Notes: a model not told the origin generated them from the letters alone. Shown: positions 25,876 to 40,200, counted from the first letter of the stretch. The stretch: 64,000 nucleotides of DNA from Cheilinus undulatus (GCF_018320785.1 NC_054866.1:39223000-39286999); one strand, 5' to 3'. Numbers and translations are program-made.

Positions 25876-28800
25876 CCTATTGATTGTAAAGCCCTTAAAA
25901 AATACTTATATGCAGTAATGGCAAACACATTTTTACATGGCTGAATTTCACTGACAATCATTTGTAGGTCAAGTACACTAGTTTGACTAATTTCTGGGTC
26001 AGAGAAACAGTGAAGGAAGTGCTTGTTGACCTCTTCACCAGGCCACTCCCAGATGTGGTTTACAAGGTGTGGTCTTTTCACTTCTACAGCAACAATAACA
26101 GCTTTGGGGTTTGTGTATCAAAACAAGATAGCATGTACTGATGATTTAAATGACACTCCTTTTGTAGGTTAAATGTCATGACAGGAAAGGAAGAACCAAC
26201 TACCAGTTGTAAGGCTCTTTTCTTCAGTATAAATGGCACCAGTTTGTTGGCTGGGCCTTCAATAGCTCCGCTCGCCCCCTGATGGGAGGTGTACAGGATG
26301 CATTAGCACAGACTCACAGCCTGCTGGTTAGAGAGTCCAGCGTAAGGGGAACCAGGATGAGTGCCAGGTCTGGAGGGGTGTTCAGTCCCAGCCATGCTCA
26401 GCACGTCCCAAACAACCGGTGCACGAACCCCAGCCATCTGCTGTCCATTTCACTTACACTCTCGCTTGATGCTCTGCCAGCAGCTCCTTCTCTCACCCCT
26501 GGAAGCGAGACTCATCCTGCCGTCCTCGCAGAAGCTACCGAAGCTTCAGGTTGAGCTGGCAGGACACTGCGGTTACTCTTCTGATATCTGTCTGAGAAAG
26601 CAAAGAGTCATACTTCCCCTAAAACCTTTCTGCAAGGTTGTATCATTTATCACAAAGCCTCTTCCAAGCCCTATCCTCCACTTACTGTAACGACCAGTTT
26701 CCTCTTTATGAGTATGTTTCAGTAATTCCCATCAACTAAATAACCATTAAGCACTCAGCAGTCTGGCCTCAAACTGTTGAAGTACATAAACGGCTTGTGA
26801 CTTGAACATCAGATGCATCATCTTCAAGACTGCCACATCACTGTTGCAGTAATTTCCACTGACTAAATGACCATTAAGCACTCAACGTCCCAGCCTTCTT
26901 GACCATTAAAACACACTGGGGCATCAGAGAAGAAGAAGAAGAGATTGATCAGAGAAGTTATGAGTCATACTGGAAAAGTATAAAGAGGCCTTAGTTGGAG
27001 TTTTTTTCCATTTGAAAGCTTTCTATTCTGGAAAAAGGGGGCATTTATTCAGTTTTTACCCACTCAACACACTTTCAGTCCATTCTGCACTGCGTCACAA
27101 AAAGAGCAAGCTTGGAAATGACCTTTCAGACGTTTTCTGACAGTTTTAAGAGGCAGAACTTCAGTATGAGTCACCTTACTCTACAACACAGTGCCCATTG
27201 AAAACTATGAGTCATTAAGAAATGAACTAAAGTGAGTGACATTTTAAGTTCCCATTTTTCTCTTGGTGTTTTGCCATACTATTAAAGAAATTGAAGAGCA
27301 TTAACAGTGAACTTGGTATAATATCATCAATAACAAGCCATAAACAGTAATGGCAGCATCATGATTCATTATAGATGTATAATGTTTTATAGGAGCTGTT
27401 AAAACGCATCAGTAACCATTATGTGCTCTTAAAAACAAGGTCAGGATGTTTGTGAATGGACTGATGAATCCTCATATGCATTATAGATGAGATATTAAAA
27501 TATTGTAGACTTATAAAGGCACATTTCAAACGGCAGGTCAAAGTTGTTTTGTTTTTTGTTGTTTTAGGTGCACGGGTGCTTTTTTGGGTTCCTCACAGCA
27601 CGCTTTTTGAGGGTGTAATCAATCCCCTTTTTAATATAGAAACAATGTCTGAAATAGATGTGGATGATTAATTACACTGAAATTAATAAACATGAAAAAC
27701 ATACATCTAAAATGTAGTGAATAGAATTAAGTTGTATTTTCCTTTATTTTATTGAAGTACACCCATGTTTTACTTTCTTACTTATTTTTTTTTAATTAAA
27801 GTCATGCATTTAAATTGTGTCTTACTTGTCAGAAGTAGAGAAATTTCTAAGCAAACAGTCAAATTCATCATGAATCATTGTGAGTATATGTTGCTGTTCT
27901 GTGTCCAGTACACTGTGGCTAAAGTTAGCAGCTAGCTCTGCCAGCCTTTCTTCCTCTTTGCAGAGTAATATCTTGCTTATTGTGGTTACTAATCACTTCA
28001 GTTGAGTAGTTATACATGAGTACAACCCTCAACAGCCTACATACGACTTTCTTTCCTATTTCAAAACACTGCCATTGTGCTGCTTTTACAGCACGCTATA
28101 TGCTAAGCTTCGCATGCTAACGGGAAGGCATCGGGCATTAACTGAAGCTACAGCAGCTACAAGTGGTGGGAAGTTTCATTACAGCTTTAAGATAACATTT
28201 GACTACAATCTCAGGCCCGTGTTTAAAAAAAACATGACAGGTAACTGGTTTAACTGACTCATAAATCTTGTGCTTGGTAATTTGATATCCAAATTTAGCT
28301 CTTGGCTGACCTCACACATACTACATAAATATGTCAATGTGAAAAACTCAGCTGTGCAATTCAAGACTTGCACAATAGGCATATTGTAGGTGTGCATTTC
28401 AAGGATAGTATTCTACCTACCTCTAGGCCTATATTTGAGAATACAGGACTTTTACATGCTAAATCAATTTGTTGTGTTGGTGCTTAGCTAACTGAGTCTC
28501 AGTACTTCTACTGCGACTGCATAAATGTTTTTATCAAAAGGTCCCATTTAAAGCTGTTTTTAAGGAAAAGTTTCATGCGACTTCTTGTTCTCACCTTCTG
28601 CAAACGTTAGCTAACCACAGCATGCTAGCTACAACCAAGCTAATGTAACATGCAACTGGCAATGAGGGAGAGCACAGTGAGACTGAAAACACAGACGATC
28701 AGGGGATAATGTGACACTAGTGGGTTATCAGGGTCAGGGCTGAGACACAAGGCAAGAAGGAGCAAGAGAGTTAAGGGTAAGTTACAAAATAAAACATGGA

Positions 28801-31800
28801 AATGAAAGTAATACTGAACTTAAAACAAAATATTCCCTTGCTGGTTGTGTCAATTACTAACAAAAAGTTTGGTTACTCTCGCTGCTTTATCATTCTCTGT
28901 GCATGTTTGCTAATAACAACCAAGCTAACATTGTGTTTCTTCACAATATCCTTGGTTTAATTTTTTTATCAACAAAAACGTCTGTAGTTACTGCTGCTCT
29001 CTTTTCCACTGTGTTCATTAGCTTATAGCAGTTTGCTAAACAGTAACCTAGCTAACATTTCTCCATAAAAGGCTTGTTTATAGCTTGTTTAACAAAAACT
29101 TTAGTGGGTCTTGCTGCGTTGTTGTCCACTATGTGCATTAGCTAATGACAGTTTGCCAAACTACAATGTAGCTACAGTCAGCTACATTGCTAGCTAGCTA
29201 TGTAATGTTTCCTAACTATACAAACCATATTGTAAAGAACCTTTCACGCCAACTTCAAACACATGAATGTGTGGCGTTTTTCTGGCATCTTTAAGGCCAG
29301 TTTTTAACCTTTCGACACAAAAGGCCAGCTATATGCTATCTGTTCTCAGTCTTTATGCTAGCTAAGATAAGCTAAGGCAACATGCTGCTAGGTGAAGTTT
29401 CCTATCAAACAATCTTTGACTGACTTTCAGAGAGAAATGTGCATGTTTTCCAAAACTATTCTCCTTTAGCTCGGTTAATATCCCAAAAATAGGATTATAA
29501 AAGAACTTGTATTTATTGTACTACTCTGTATTTGTTTATTCAAATATTATCATGACTCTAGATTGATGCTAATGCTAACAGCAGTTGCTGTGCGTAAGAC
29601 GACCTGACATTTAATCACAGCCAATGTAATGATGTTGAGAGGAAGCAGGGGGTTTGATTACAATGAAACCTGGAAAGAAGATTAAAACAAACAGTTTTTA
29701 CTGTACTATACATTAACTTTTTGTCCTTCCAGAGATTATGATAAATTATACTCTAGTGTGTTGCTAATGCTAACAGCAGTTGTTCACAAATTTTCTTTAG
29801 CATGTCTGCTATTTCTCACCAACTTTTTTTTTTTTTTTTTTTTCAGGTGGTTGTGGTTGTCCCTCGATGCTACGGCATAAAGGCAGAGATACTGTAAAAA
29901 GATCTTTGCACATGTCTCATATCCATCTCCTGCATCAACTGTCTATCACTTTGCCATTTTCTTTTTCTTTTTTTTTTTTTTTTTACGTTCTTGACTGCAG
30001 AGCTCAACAATGTGGTTCTGGTGGTACAATTCCCATTCATTCTCTCCAGAGGGGATTTGATTATGTCGCATTGTCAGAAATATCAAAGTTAGACCTATCA
30101 TAAGCTACCTGAGTGTAAATTTTCACCTTTGTATTTTTCTCTGTTTTTGAATGTAGTTTTTGAGCTGAATCAAATGTAACACCTATGAGTATTCAGGTAA
30201 GCTGGTTAGGATTATTATAAAATGTCTATGGCGGATTGAATGGCGAGTTTTACTTCTGGAACCAGAGCTGTCAAAAAAGTGGGTGGGGACTGTTGAGCGC
30301 TATTCCACGTGCAGAGAGCTCTGGGCTCGACATCAATGATGCGACTGAGCAAAATGAGCACATCTTAGACTTCCTTTTCTGAGGTTTTGAGAGGTCTGTG
30401 TGTAGCACCAGAAGTTAGCATAAAAGTCACACTTTAAAATTTGTTTAGCTTTAGCTCTCTCGATTTTTTTTTTTTTTGCTCATTTCTGTATTGAGTTTAA
30501 GAACAGACTAATGAACATTAGCTCTGAGATATGAAGCATTTCTAATCACAATCTTTGTCCCTACTTTCTCCATGACGCCGAGCCCACATGGCTTTTTAAT
30601 GTAAGTAGTATTTAACTAAAGTCAGAGAAATATATCCCCAGGAGAGCTGCATTCTCTCAGATTTGTCTTTTTGTGAATGCCAGCAGAGTCACAAACAAAT
30701 GCTGGTGTGTGACTCAGTTCAGTAGTGCCTTATCAATCAAGTTTGTGTCAGTGTGGTATCTGCTAAACCGCTCTGTTTGTGTGCATTTGTGGGGGAGCGG
30801 CAGGGTTTAGTGATAATTTAGCTGTAAATGAATAACAGCAGGAAGAGATGGTGCAGATGATGGGTGATTTTCCTCCTCTGTAGAAAGTGATGATAAGGCT
30901 CTTCAGAGTTAAGTAGGTTTCCACGCAGCCCTTCACAGGCCGCTTCGCTGATGTTTAACTGCACACACGCATTATTACTGGCTGTTCCCCAACAAGCTTT
31001 TTTTCCAGCTGCATTTCCACATGTGCGTGGATAGAAAAAGTGATAAAGAGAAAGCCAGCAAGGTGAAAAGGATGCCAGTCATACATCTGTAAAATATATA
31101 AGTACCTTGTCTGTGAAATGTTAACAATTCATTGTCAGTGAAATACATTATCTTGCAGGCAAAAGACTGGAGATTTCCAGACTCCTCCATCAAAGTCCTG
31201 TCCACCTCCGCCTTCCTTCACAGGACAACTTGAGGTAACATAATTAGCCAAACATGACATTCAGCTTTGTTTTCATGTAATTACACAGAGTTTTATGAGA
31301 TAAACTCCTCTGTGTCCGAGTGTTTGCCCTTGAAATTCATTGTTGCATATAATTTTACAGTAAACTGAACTGAGTTTTACCTTCCGGAGATGTAATCAGT
31401 CATTCAGAGTTAAGTCAGACAGCAGGACTGGAAGTAATATAAGCTTTAATCCTGCTTAGATTACATCAACAAAACCTCTCTAATCTGTCTGTGTGGTTCA
31501 GGAGGAGATTTCTGTGATTTGTAGTTTTTTATAGATTTAAAATAAACAGATTTTTGTCAATTATATGACCTTCCTCCTAAGCACCCATGGGGACAGGGGC
31601 AGAAAAAATTTAATATTTTGTTCAGGTATCTCCTGCACACCAGAAACTATCCAGTGAACACAGGAAACTCCTGTTTTCCTGTTTTCTCTAACCTTGCAAT
31701 GCTGATGGATTGGCCAGACTCACTGTCTGTCATCGGGCAGATCCTTCTTGCAAAACTTCAATCTGAAACTATTGTGCCCAGTCTGAAACAGACAGCTACT

Positions 31801-32798
31801 TAGTGTTTTTTGAGGAGAACAAGGCAGTAGCTGCATAGTGTCTCCCCTCTAGACAGAGGGTCGTTCTCATCCTGGGGTGGATCTAATTGTTGGCCCTCTC
31901 AAAATCTGACTGGCCAAGAGGCCCACCCGCAGAAATGACTGGGCCCCTAATAGACTCAATTAAAAAATCAATTCATTAGGAATGCACAATATGATCGGCA
32001 TGCTATCGGTATAAGCAGATATAAAAACTTCTGCCGTTTTTTACAAATGATGTATCAGCTGTTCGCAGCAATAAGGACCATCAGACCTACATTAGCTAAA
32101 GTCTAATTCTTTTTTCATCCTTATTCCTTAAATTTAAAAATGTTTTTAAGGACTGACATTTTTTAATTTGTTCAGCTATATAGTTTGAATTTGTCTTTTT
32201 AGGTCTGATATTTTACGATTAAACATAATTTAAGTCAGTTAGGTTTCAATATCAGCATCTGCTAAAATGAATTTGTAAAAATCGTCATTTTTACAGTGCA
32301 CAGATTAGTGACATTAATGCCATCCTCCTGCGTTGAAATTCCCCCCAGGGAAGGTTCAGATCAACTTTGAAGTTGACTTAAAAGGTTTTTCTAACAGGAC
32401 ATTATTTGGGTCTAATGCACCTCCCGTTCTTGTCCTTATTTGTTGTATTGCAACTTTTATTCAGGTCCCAACATGGCTGCACAAAGTCTGTTTTAATGGA
32501 GTACAGTACAATTTTTAAAGGAATAAAAAAGCAGAAAGAAGTAATTTTAAGTATTTTTGTTAGAACATCAATGGTTATTATTTAGGATGGTTTTACCAAC
32601 CTTTATGGGCCCCCTGATGTGGTTTGACCCCAGAAAGCTTTCCTCTTTATCACCCCTTTAGTTGTCAACAATGATTGGCTATTTGTTTTGTCAGCCACTG
32701 ATGCAAAGCTGTGATGTAGGCTGTTTTATTCTTTAACTCATGTGTCGTCTCAGTATTCTGTATACTAATCCTAAGAGTCAAAAATTACCCAAATTTGT
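25876..32798. other. Long gene-poor stretch
   Basis: No supported gene in 6.9 kb. A GC-richer patch at 26,260-26,570 gives a 90-codon frame without family features. Poly-T runs at about 29824-29843 and 29967-29984. From about 27,900 to 29,600 short TTAGC, GCTAGC and AGCTAAC motifs are frequent. Near 31,985-32,040 ATATGATCGGCATGCTATCGG resembles a common fish repeat. Confidence 0.4.
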
Positions 32799-32802
32799 TT
32801 AA

Positions 32803-33685
32803 AGGTGCTCTATGCAAGATTTAGAAAAATGTCAGTGTTAGCGACACTGCCGGCCATTAGGCAAACAACAACAATATTGGGTTGCTCGTCCACGACGGCG
32901 TGCTCCTTGCTCAATGAGCCTCCGGTTTATCAGCTGATACACACGCAGACCAAGGTGATTTACCTGCATCATGTATACAGTAGAGGTAAGTGAAGTTGAG
33001 TTGTTGAGCAGAAGCAACAAGGCTAACATTGCTTAGCTCTGATAAAGGTGCCTTGATCGAGGATATCAGTTGGCTGAAATTATGTTTTGAAGATATTTTA
33101 CAAACTAAGTATCAAAACATAAACTCAGTAAGTTGAGTCCAGTGCCAGGAAGCAAGAAAAAGATGCAATATTATCTGGAAATCACTAAATGAGCAACGTG
33201 ACATTCTTGTTGTTTGGATAGCATCCTTGTAAGCAAGCTAGTGCTAGTGAAGCTCCCTCCATTTCTCAAATGCTCCATTGATATTTACCCTCGATTCCTG
33301 CTGCATCAGTCACACTCTCTTTTAGCTTGATGGGCTTCAGCAGATAAAACTATCTAAGTTTTTATGTTTTCACGTAGTTTGTGTGGGTGTTTGGGCTGAG
33401 CTAGCCGGTCGTTTACTTGCGGAAGCAGCCTTCTCCATTCAACACACCATTGTCAGGTATAAACAGAGCAAGGGTGTGCGCGCATTACGTAGTACCCGAC
33501 ATCACTTCCGTTGTGGTTTTCGCGGAAAATTCAGCCTGAGTTCTTCACAGAGAAATGACTTCACAGGCTTATACAGCCAAACAAGGAAGACATAAAGAGC
33601 CTTATTCTTCACATCGGGATAAAGTGCACACCATTATATACCAAAAGTGGAAAATTTTAAAGCAAAAATCTTACATAGGGCCCCT
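32803..33685. mobile_element. TTAA-flanked inverted-repeat element
   Basis: Ends AGGTGCTCTATGCAAGATTT and AAATCTTACATAGGGCCCCT are inverted repeats, each flanked by TTAA (32799-32802 and 33686-33689). The TTAA duplication points to the piggyBac or Kolobok groups. No transposase frame; small frames inside are not convincing. Confidence 0.7.
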
Positions 33686-33689
33686 TTAA

Positions 33690-36109
33690 CCCTTGTTGTT
33701 GTATACGACAAGAAGTGACGCAGGTTCTGAAAAGTTGAACAACTTTTGAACCATAAATCATAGACTCTCACTTTTTATTCCTATTCAAGCTGGCCATTGT
33801 TAAGTTTTAATGACACTATTCATGCCTTCAAATTCCTTACAGAAGCTTTTATAGTGAGCCAGGAACTTCCACACCGGTAACTCCGATATTGGCATCTTTA
33901 TATCCTTTTTTAACCCTTTTTTGATCATTTTCGCTGCCAGCAACTAATACTAAATGATATTTTGTACCCCACAATGCTTTAACAACCAATGACAGACCGT
34001 TCCGTCGTTGCTTCATGCTTTGTCAAACGGCCCATGCCTTAACACTTAGATCCTGGTGGAGACGGCCTGAATAGCTCATAATGAAGAGACAGGGAGCCTG
34101 TGTGTGGCCCTCTGTGTCACTGCATACTCATAATCAGCCAATACAAAAAAGCGCAGGGACTTTTTTTAAAAATATGTCTATAGTTTTTGTCACAGAATGA
34201 TTATTTTACTCTTTTTGGTCCCCAAGAGATGGGAGAACAAGTCTGTGCAAAAAAAAAGTGTTAGTCATAATTGTGTATCACACATAGAAACCTTTGAGTT
34301 TTAATTTCCATTTACTTTTTTCTGTTGTCTTTATAGTCCCATGACTTTTTAAAAATCAAGTGATATTACTGCAACACACATATTCTTAAAGCCAAGGTCG
34401 TAATGAAAAAAGGATGTTTAGAGATTGACTATGTAGCAAAAGGTTGATGTTCTAAAAGCTTTTAAAGAAAATAAGTCCAGTCGAGACACACTGGTTTAAA
34501 AAAATAGCTTAGGGCTCAGAGGGTTAAATATGGTTTTTGTTTGGTAGAGTAACTTGAATGGGCTAAAAAAAATAAGCTTTAAAGCATTTTATTAAAGAAA
34601 ATAATAGTTTTTTTTCTGGGACATAGTGTTATTGCATGTTGTTCAGTAAGGAATTCAGTTACAAACACTTGTTTTCTCCCATTTTAACCACCGCACGCAC
34701 ACACAATTATCGTATGAACAACATTAGATAAGAACAGAGTAAGATAATCAATGCAAAACAAAAAATGAAGATTAGTAAGAGTAGGATTGGTCATTTTTAA
34801 CCCTAAGATGGTACAATGGTAAAGCTAGTTCTACTTCTAAGCATGTCTTCAACTACATGGCGTTAGTTTTCCTCACTTTAATGCAATAAAGTTAAGGCCT
34901 ACAAGAGTGACAGTCATATATCTTTCTGTATGTGTATGGAGTCCTCTGTGTGCCAAGGAAAAATGTGGAATGCCCTGCTTTATAAACTCATAACTTTTTG
35001 TCTTTCAAAGCAGCATGAGTTAACAAGAAGCCAAGGAATAAAATTTTAAAACACTTTGGTTCAAATGTACTGAATACCTTACAGGACTTTTGAAAAAAGC
35101 CATGTTGAAAGAGCAGAATACACACCTTTAAGGGCTTTAATCATCTGAATTTCATTGTAAATGGACCAAATGTGTAGGCCCTGAGAGTTGCCCCTGCTCC
35201 TTCCTTGGCTCTCACATAAATGATTCAGGCATATTTAAGGGCTTTGGTCTCTTACCTTCCACATAAAGATACAACAGGGGCTTTAACTTCTGCATTTGAC
35301 AGGAAGTGTGAAGAGAGAAATGCATTTCAGGCTTTTTAAAGGGGTGTTTGTGTAGTGTAGACTCTCATGCTGCAGTGAGTCAAGAAAAAGAAACAGTCTG
35401 ACTATTATGTCTTTGTCATAAAACCCACTTTCACAAGCTTAAAGAAGTCTCACTATGTCTGCCAGTTTCAAACCTGCTGATTCAGAAAGCCGTTAGAAAC
35501 CACAGTAATCAGAATAGATTTCTGAACGACGTTTTCTTTCCCAGGGTTGTTTCATTCACTGTCCTTCCCCTGTGGTGTCTGTGACTCAGTGCTTATATAG
35601 ATCAACTTTAACAGGAAGTGAAAGGTGGCACTTTGACATAGACAAGGTCTGAAATGCAGCAGCAAAACATCTTTTCTTTCTCACCCACATTTGAGTCTGT
35701 TTGCAAGGTTTTTTTTCCTGCAGGTTTAGAAGATGTTTTCATCAAACAAGTAATTGAAGAAGAAACAGCCTTAAAGAAAATTAGTGAAGCATTCAACCCT
35801 AAAATGATACAGAGAAGTGAGTGATTTCTCAAACTGTAGGGCTGATGGATGGTGAAGTGCCGTCTCTGCAGGCACCAGCAGGGATGGAACGGTATGAATG
35901 ATGCACCAATTAAGCAGCACCCAAGGAGTCCCGCTATATGAGATGGTTAAGAGTATGAACCCGGAGGCAGTTTTAGTGATATGGAGGCCTCATGTAAAGA
36001 CAAGTATGAGGCCCTTTTTCATCAAGCTAAAAGCAATGGTAGTGATAAAAAAATGCATTGTAACTCAAAGTCACCTCTTCTGAATATTTTAACATGCTCT
36101 CTTGCAGAT
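33690..36109. other. No gene recognised
   Basis: AT-rich, with no coding or repeat structure that I can support. Confidence 0.4.
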
Positions 36110-36840
36110 TGAATAAGACTACCCTTAAGGATTGTCCTATATTTTGCTGCATTTATTTTACCCTCTACCTTTACAAGCCTTCCAGGGTTAAAAGCATCCA
36201 CACAGCATGATGATGCCACCACTGTGCTTCACAGTTGGGATGGTGTGTTTGTGGTCATGTGCAGTGTTTGGTGTCCGCCACACATAGCATCTTGTCTGAT
36301 GGCCCATAAAGCTTTGACTGGTGTAGAACCAGGGCAGCAGTTGTATGCCCAGTCCCTCCCATCTCTGCTGCTGAAGCTTGTAACTCCTTCAGAGTAGTCA
36401 TAGGTGTCTTGGTGGACTCTCTCACTATTCTCCTTCTCGCATGGTCACTCAGTTTGTGAGGATGACCTGATCTAGGCAGATTTACACATTTGCCATATTC
36501 CAGGGGATGTTCAGTGCTTTGGATTTTTTTTGTATCCATCCCCTGACTTTTACCTTTCAATAACATTTTCTCTGAGTAGCTTGAAGTGTTTTTCTGCCTT
36601 TATGCTGTAATGGTAGCCAGGAATACTGATTAACCAGTGACTGGACCTTCCAGACTCAGCTGTCTTTATATTACAATCACTTGAGACACATTCCCTGCAC
36701 TCAGGTGATCCCCATTTCACTCATTCTGAGACTACTAGCCCCAGTTGGCTGGAGCTCTTTTGAATTAGGTCAGTCACTTTAAAGGGGGTGAATATTTACA
36801 TAATAACTTATTCTACCTTACATATTTTTGTGTAATTGAT
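36110..36840 (-). mobile_element. Tc1-like relic (transposase N-terminal part), reversed
   Basis: TTTACAAGCCTTCCAGGG and CACACAGCATGATGATGCCACC match the element at 11759-12500. The minus-strand frame 36255-36566 keeps the helix-turn-helix region of a Tc1 transposase (LPRSGHPHKLSDHARRRIVR) with later breaks. It retains the TTTAAAGGGGGTGAATAT end that the other copy lacks. Confidence 0.7.
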
Positions 36841-37079
36841 AGACCACGACTCTGAAATACTATGTGACATGCAGTTTGCAGCCACTCACAAACAGCCAGT
36901 TATTGTTTCAGAAAAAAAAAGGAACTTCACCACAAAGATAAAATGTGTTTGTACGTGTGTACATCCAGTATTTGGGTGTTAAAATGGCAGCAAACATGCG
37001 CAAACAAAGGCACATACATGCCCTAAAGTGTCAGCTGTAGAGGGGTGTGCACATCCTAACCAGAAACCACAGAAAACAA

Positions 37080-37082
<3 letters not shown>

Positions 37083-37113
<31 letters not shown>
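37083..37113. repeat. (CA)n microsatellite upstream of Ig receptor exon 1
   Basis: About 15 uninterrupted CA units end 57 bases before the start codon and touch the TATA-like box. Confidence 0.95.
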
Positions 37114-37115
<2 letters not shown>

Positions 37116-37121
37116 TAAATA
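37114..37121 (+). promoter_or_regulatory. Possible TATA-like box of the Ig receptor gene
   Basis: TTTAAATA sits 49 bases before the start codon, directly after the (CA)n run. If used, transcription would start near 37145 with a leader of only about 20-25 bases. A separate upstream non-coding exon is equally possible. Confidence 0.25.
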
Positions 37122-37169
37122 CATCTATACCTTACATGCAGCTAATACTTTTCACTCAATGACTCCATC

Positions 37170-37236
37170 ATGGGATGCTCAGAGCTGCTGATTCTGGTTC
37201 TACTCCTAAATGTTGCTCACTTCTTGGAGATTCTGG
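37170..37236 (+). CDS. Ig receptor exon 1: signal peptide
   Basis: Starts at the ATG at 37170 and encodes a short polar start (MGCSE) followed by a hydrophobic core (LLILVLLLN), as expected of a secretory signal. It ends in phase 1 at a GTAAGT donor (37237). The upstream ATG at 37160 runs into a stop within about ten codons, which favours 37170. The mature chain probably begins near residue 23, in the next exon. Confidence 0.75.
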
Positions 37237-40200
37237 GTAAGTCTGCAGGGTTGTAGACTGTCAGCTGTTTATGGGTGCATTTTGGTGGCCTTTAAGGTCT
37301 TGTTTAACCTGTGGCATTGACATTTAACAGGGCTGCTTCACTGATTAGTCCTATTATAAATGCACACAAAAAATAAAGACACAAACTAAATTGCTTTTGT
37401 TGCAATGCATTCTGATAGTATGCTGGTATTGTCCTCCTGCAGAGTTCATTATTATTGATCGGTTGGTGTCACCTAAAACCACATTAGTTTCTTTATAGCC
37501 CTTTAAATCTAATATATGAGGGTCGTATTTAATTTATGGGAGTCGTTAGAGTTTCTGTTCTTTGTGTTAGGGGAACCCTCTGCAGGCTTTCACTTATTTA
37601 AAGTTCTGACAGAGCACTTTAAGGTTAAGTCTCTGAAGTCTTTGTTTCTGCAGAGTTAAAGGGACTTCCAGCTGCAGTTGAAAGTTAAACGTGTAAAAAG
37701 CTTCTTTTTTTACTGTCGAGGAGAGAATTTGCATACCACATCCCCAGCTTGCAGAGAAAGAATTTCCATGTGCCACATTTAAATGGCTGTTGTTTGGTGA
37801 GAAAAAGCAGCTCTGCAGGCTCAGGAAATATGATGCAGTGAATGAATACCTGATTTTTCTCTCAGTTATTACTTACTTTCTATCCTTAAGGTGTGCCTTT
37901 TCCATGCTTGGCTGACATTTATTTTGGCAGTAACCTGCAAGGGTAAATGAATTATAAACCCACAAGGCACAATTGAACCTGTGCAGCATATTTATTTCTT
38001 TTCCTCTGTGCCCTTACCTCTTAAAAGGTTTGGAGGCGCTCCTCAGTGTTTCCACTTCTCATGATGTATAGTCAGACTTTCAGCGCTTGAGCGCTGACAG
38101 TATTAGCTGTTTCATTTAGACTGCAGCAGCTGTCTGCATGTTTGATGCTTACAATGAAGCAGTGCAGCAGGTTGTCATCATTTCCCCCATCATGCATCTA
38201 AAGCTGAATAGAAGTTCTTGGCTGCAACAGGCAGATAGGACAAACTGTGTCCTCAAGTGCACTTTGATGAAGTCAGCAGAGGAAGCAGGATGTAGACAAC
38301 TTTGTATGCATTAGAGTCTGCACACTGTCCTCTCTGCAAGTGCTGAATCCTGTCAGCTTCTATTAGACGTCCATGTCTCTGAGGACTCCCTAATCACGGC
38401 TGATTTCTCAAGTGAGAAGTGAAGATGTCCTCGGTGTTTGGGTTTGGATCAGGGTGTGACTTTTGGACTGTTTTGATTTCATTAAGATGATTGAGTCATT
38501 TATTAAATATACACCAAGGCAAGGAGGCCACACTTGCCAAGTGTCATTGTGTGAATGAAGCCCAGTTCCTGTCTTCATACCTGTCTGTTAGGTAGATACA
38601 TCATCTTTTGTTTACACTTTTATATCTAATTTTCTTAAGATGAAGGTACATGGTAAATCCTGATAACTATTAAGACTCACAGAACTTAAGTTAACTTTAC
38701 TTGAAATCAAGTATATGAAGTTATTACTAGGCTTAATGGGGTAATGTTTAGCTAATAGCTGGGTGAAGGGAATAATTATACTGTTGTTTCACGTAAAGTC
38801 ACTTTAAAGTCATCAAATAACATCTAAGGGCCGGGCTACCAATTTGCTAATTCCCACCACCATCCAGTAGGTGGCAGTAACCAGGTTAAAGCAACACTCA
38901 AGCAAAAAAGAAGAAGAAATTTGACAGTCTGAGCATGTGCCAGAGCCAAATTTGCCTGAGCTGTAAATGAGGACAACACAAAATTTCTGTAAGACCTGCA
39001 TATTTGCTCTGATTGTAAGAAGTCTGCAGCTTTGTAATTATGTGCAAATCCTAAAACATTACATTTACATTTGCAACTATGTGGGCAGAGCATGACATAC
39101 TTCTGTTTTCCTACTTTGGCTACTCTTGATAAAGTAGTAGAGAGGAGAAACCATGCATCCAATTACATGAACTTATATGTGAGAAACCACACAATTGTCC
39201 CAAACAGCTATTTCAGCTCTATTATTCTGAGCTGATAGGAGACATTTTTGGTTTTAAGTAAACAGTACTCAAACTTTTAAGTAATGTTGTAACTGTACTC
39301 AAATTGTTTGACAGTCATCCCAAAGAGTTTTCCCAAAATGCCTTTGGGCATTATACACTTCTGCACCATGGGTGAAGTTACTGAGGTAGAGAAGTCCCAC
39401 TGGTTGGGAGTAACCATAATACACAATGAACCATCAAGATATACTAGACTTAAGAAACTAATGTTGCTAAACATATGAATCCCACTGATTCTGGCTATAA
39501 TTCAACTTTCCATACTGATCTTCTAAAAGGTTGGAAGTTCTGCTTAAGAACACTAAGTATCATTTGGACTCAGATTTACCTATATACTATATTTTGTCTT
39601 TAAACTCTTATAACTGCTATCCATAATTGTCCTACTATCTCTTCATGTCATAAGCACACATCATGAGAAGTCATGAAATTGTGACGTATTGAGTGAGATT
39701 TGAAGGGATATGTAGACTGACATATATTTTTTTTAATATTAATATTTGACACCGGTAACTTAATAGTGCTATTGCACAATTCAGGACAAAGATCAATTGC
39801 TGATATTTCGTCCAGTATTTAGAGCATCAAGCAAAGAGGCTACTATTTAACCAGAGTTGTTTCAAGCTAATTTCTTTTTGTTGTACCTTTTATTTAGATT
39901 TGAAATGTAAAAATTAGACTAAGAAATTGCAAATTTTATTTGTGTCAATTTTGTGATTTTTCATACAGTAAAATCCACAAAAAATATTTTTATTCACACA
40001 TTTGCAAATTAAATTGTGAGACATGGGCGTATGACCTGCAGAAACTATTGACACTTCTGTGACCCTCCACTGTTTTGTTTATAGCTCTGATAAGCTATTG
40101 TTAGCAAGCTAACACTGTTTAATGGTTAACCTTGTTAGCTAAATATTAGCATGCTAAGTTGACATTGTTAGCATGCTGACATTTAGCTTAGAACATTTCA

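Noticed and set aside
26282..26690. Frames of 90 and 109 codons in a GC-richer patch
   Set aside because: Overlapping frames with no family motif, splice signal or poly(A) signal.
27900..29600. Frequent GCTAGC/TTAGC motifs as a possible regulatory array
   Set aside because: The motifs are irregularly spaced and the same type recurs at 22,850-23,190 and 40,098-40,190, so background fish repeat content explains them better.
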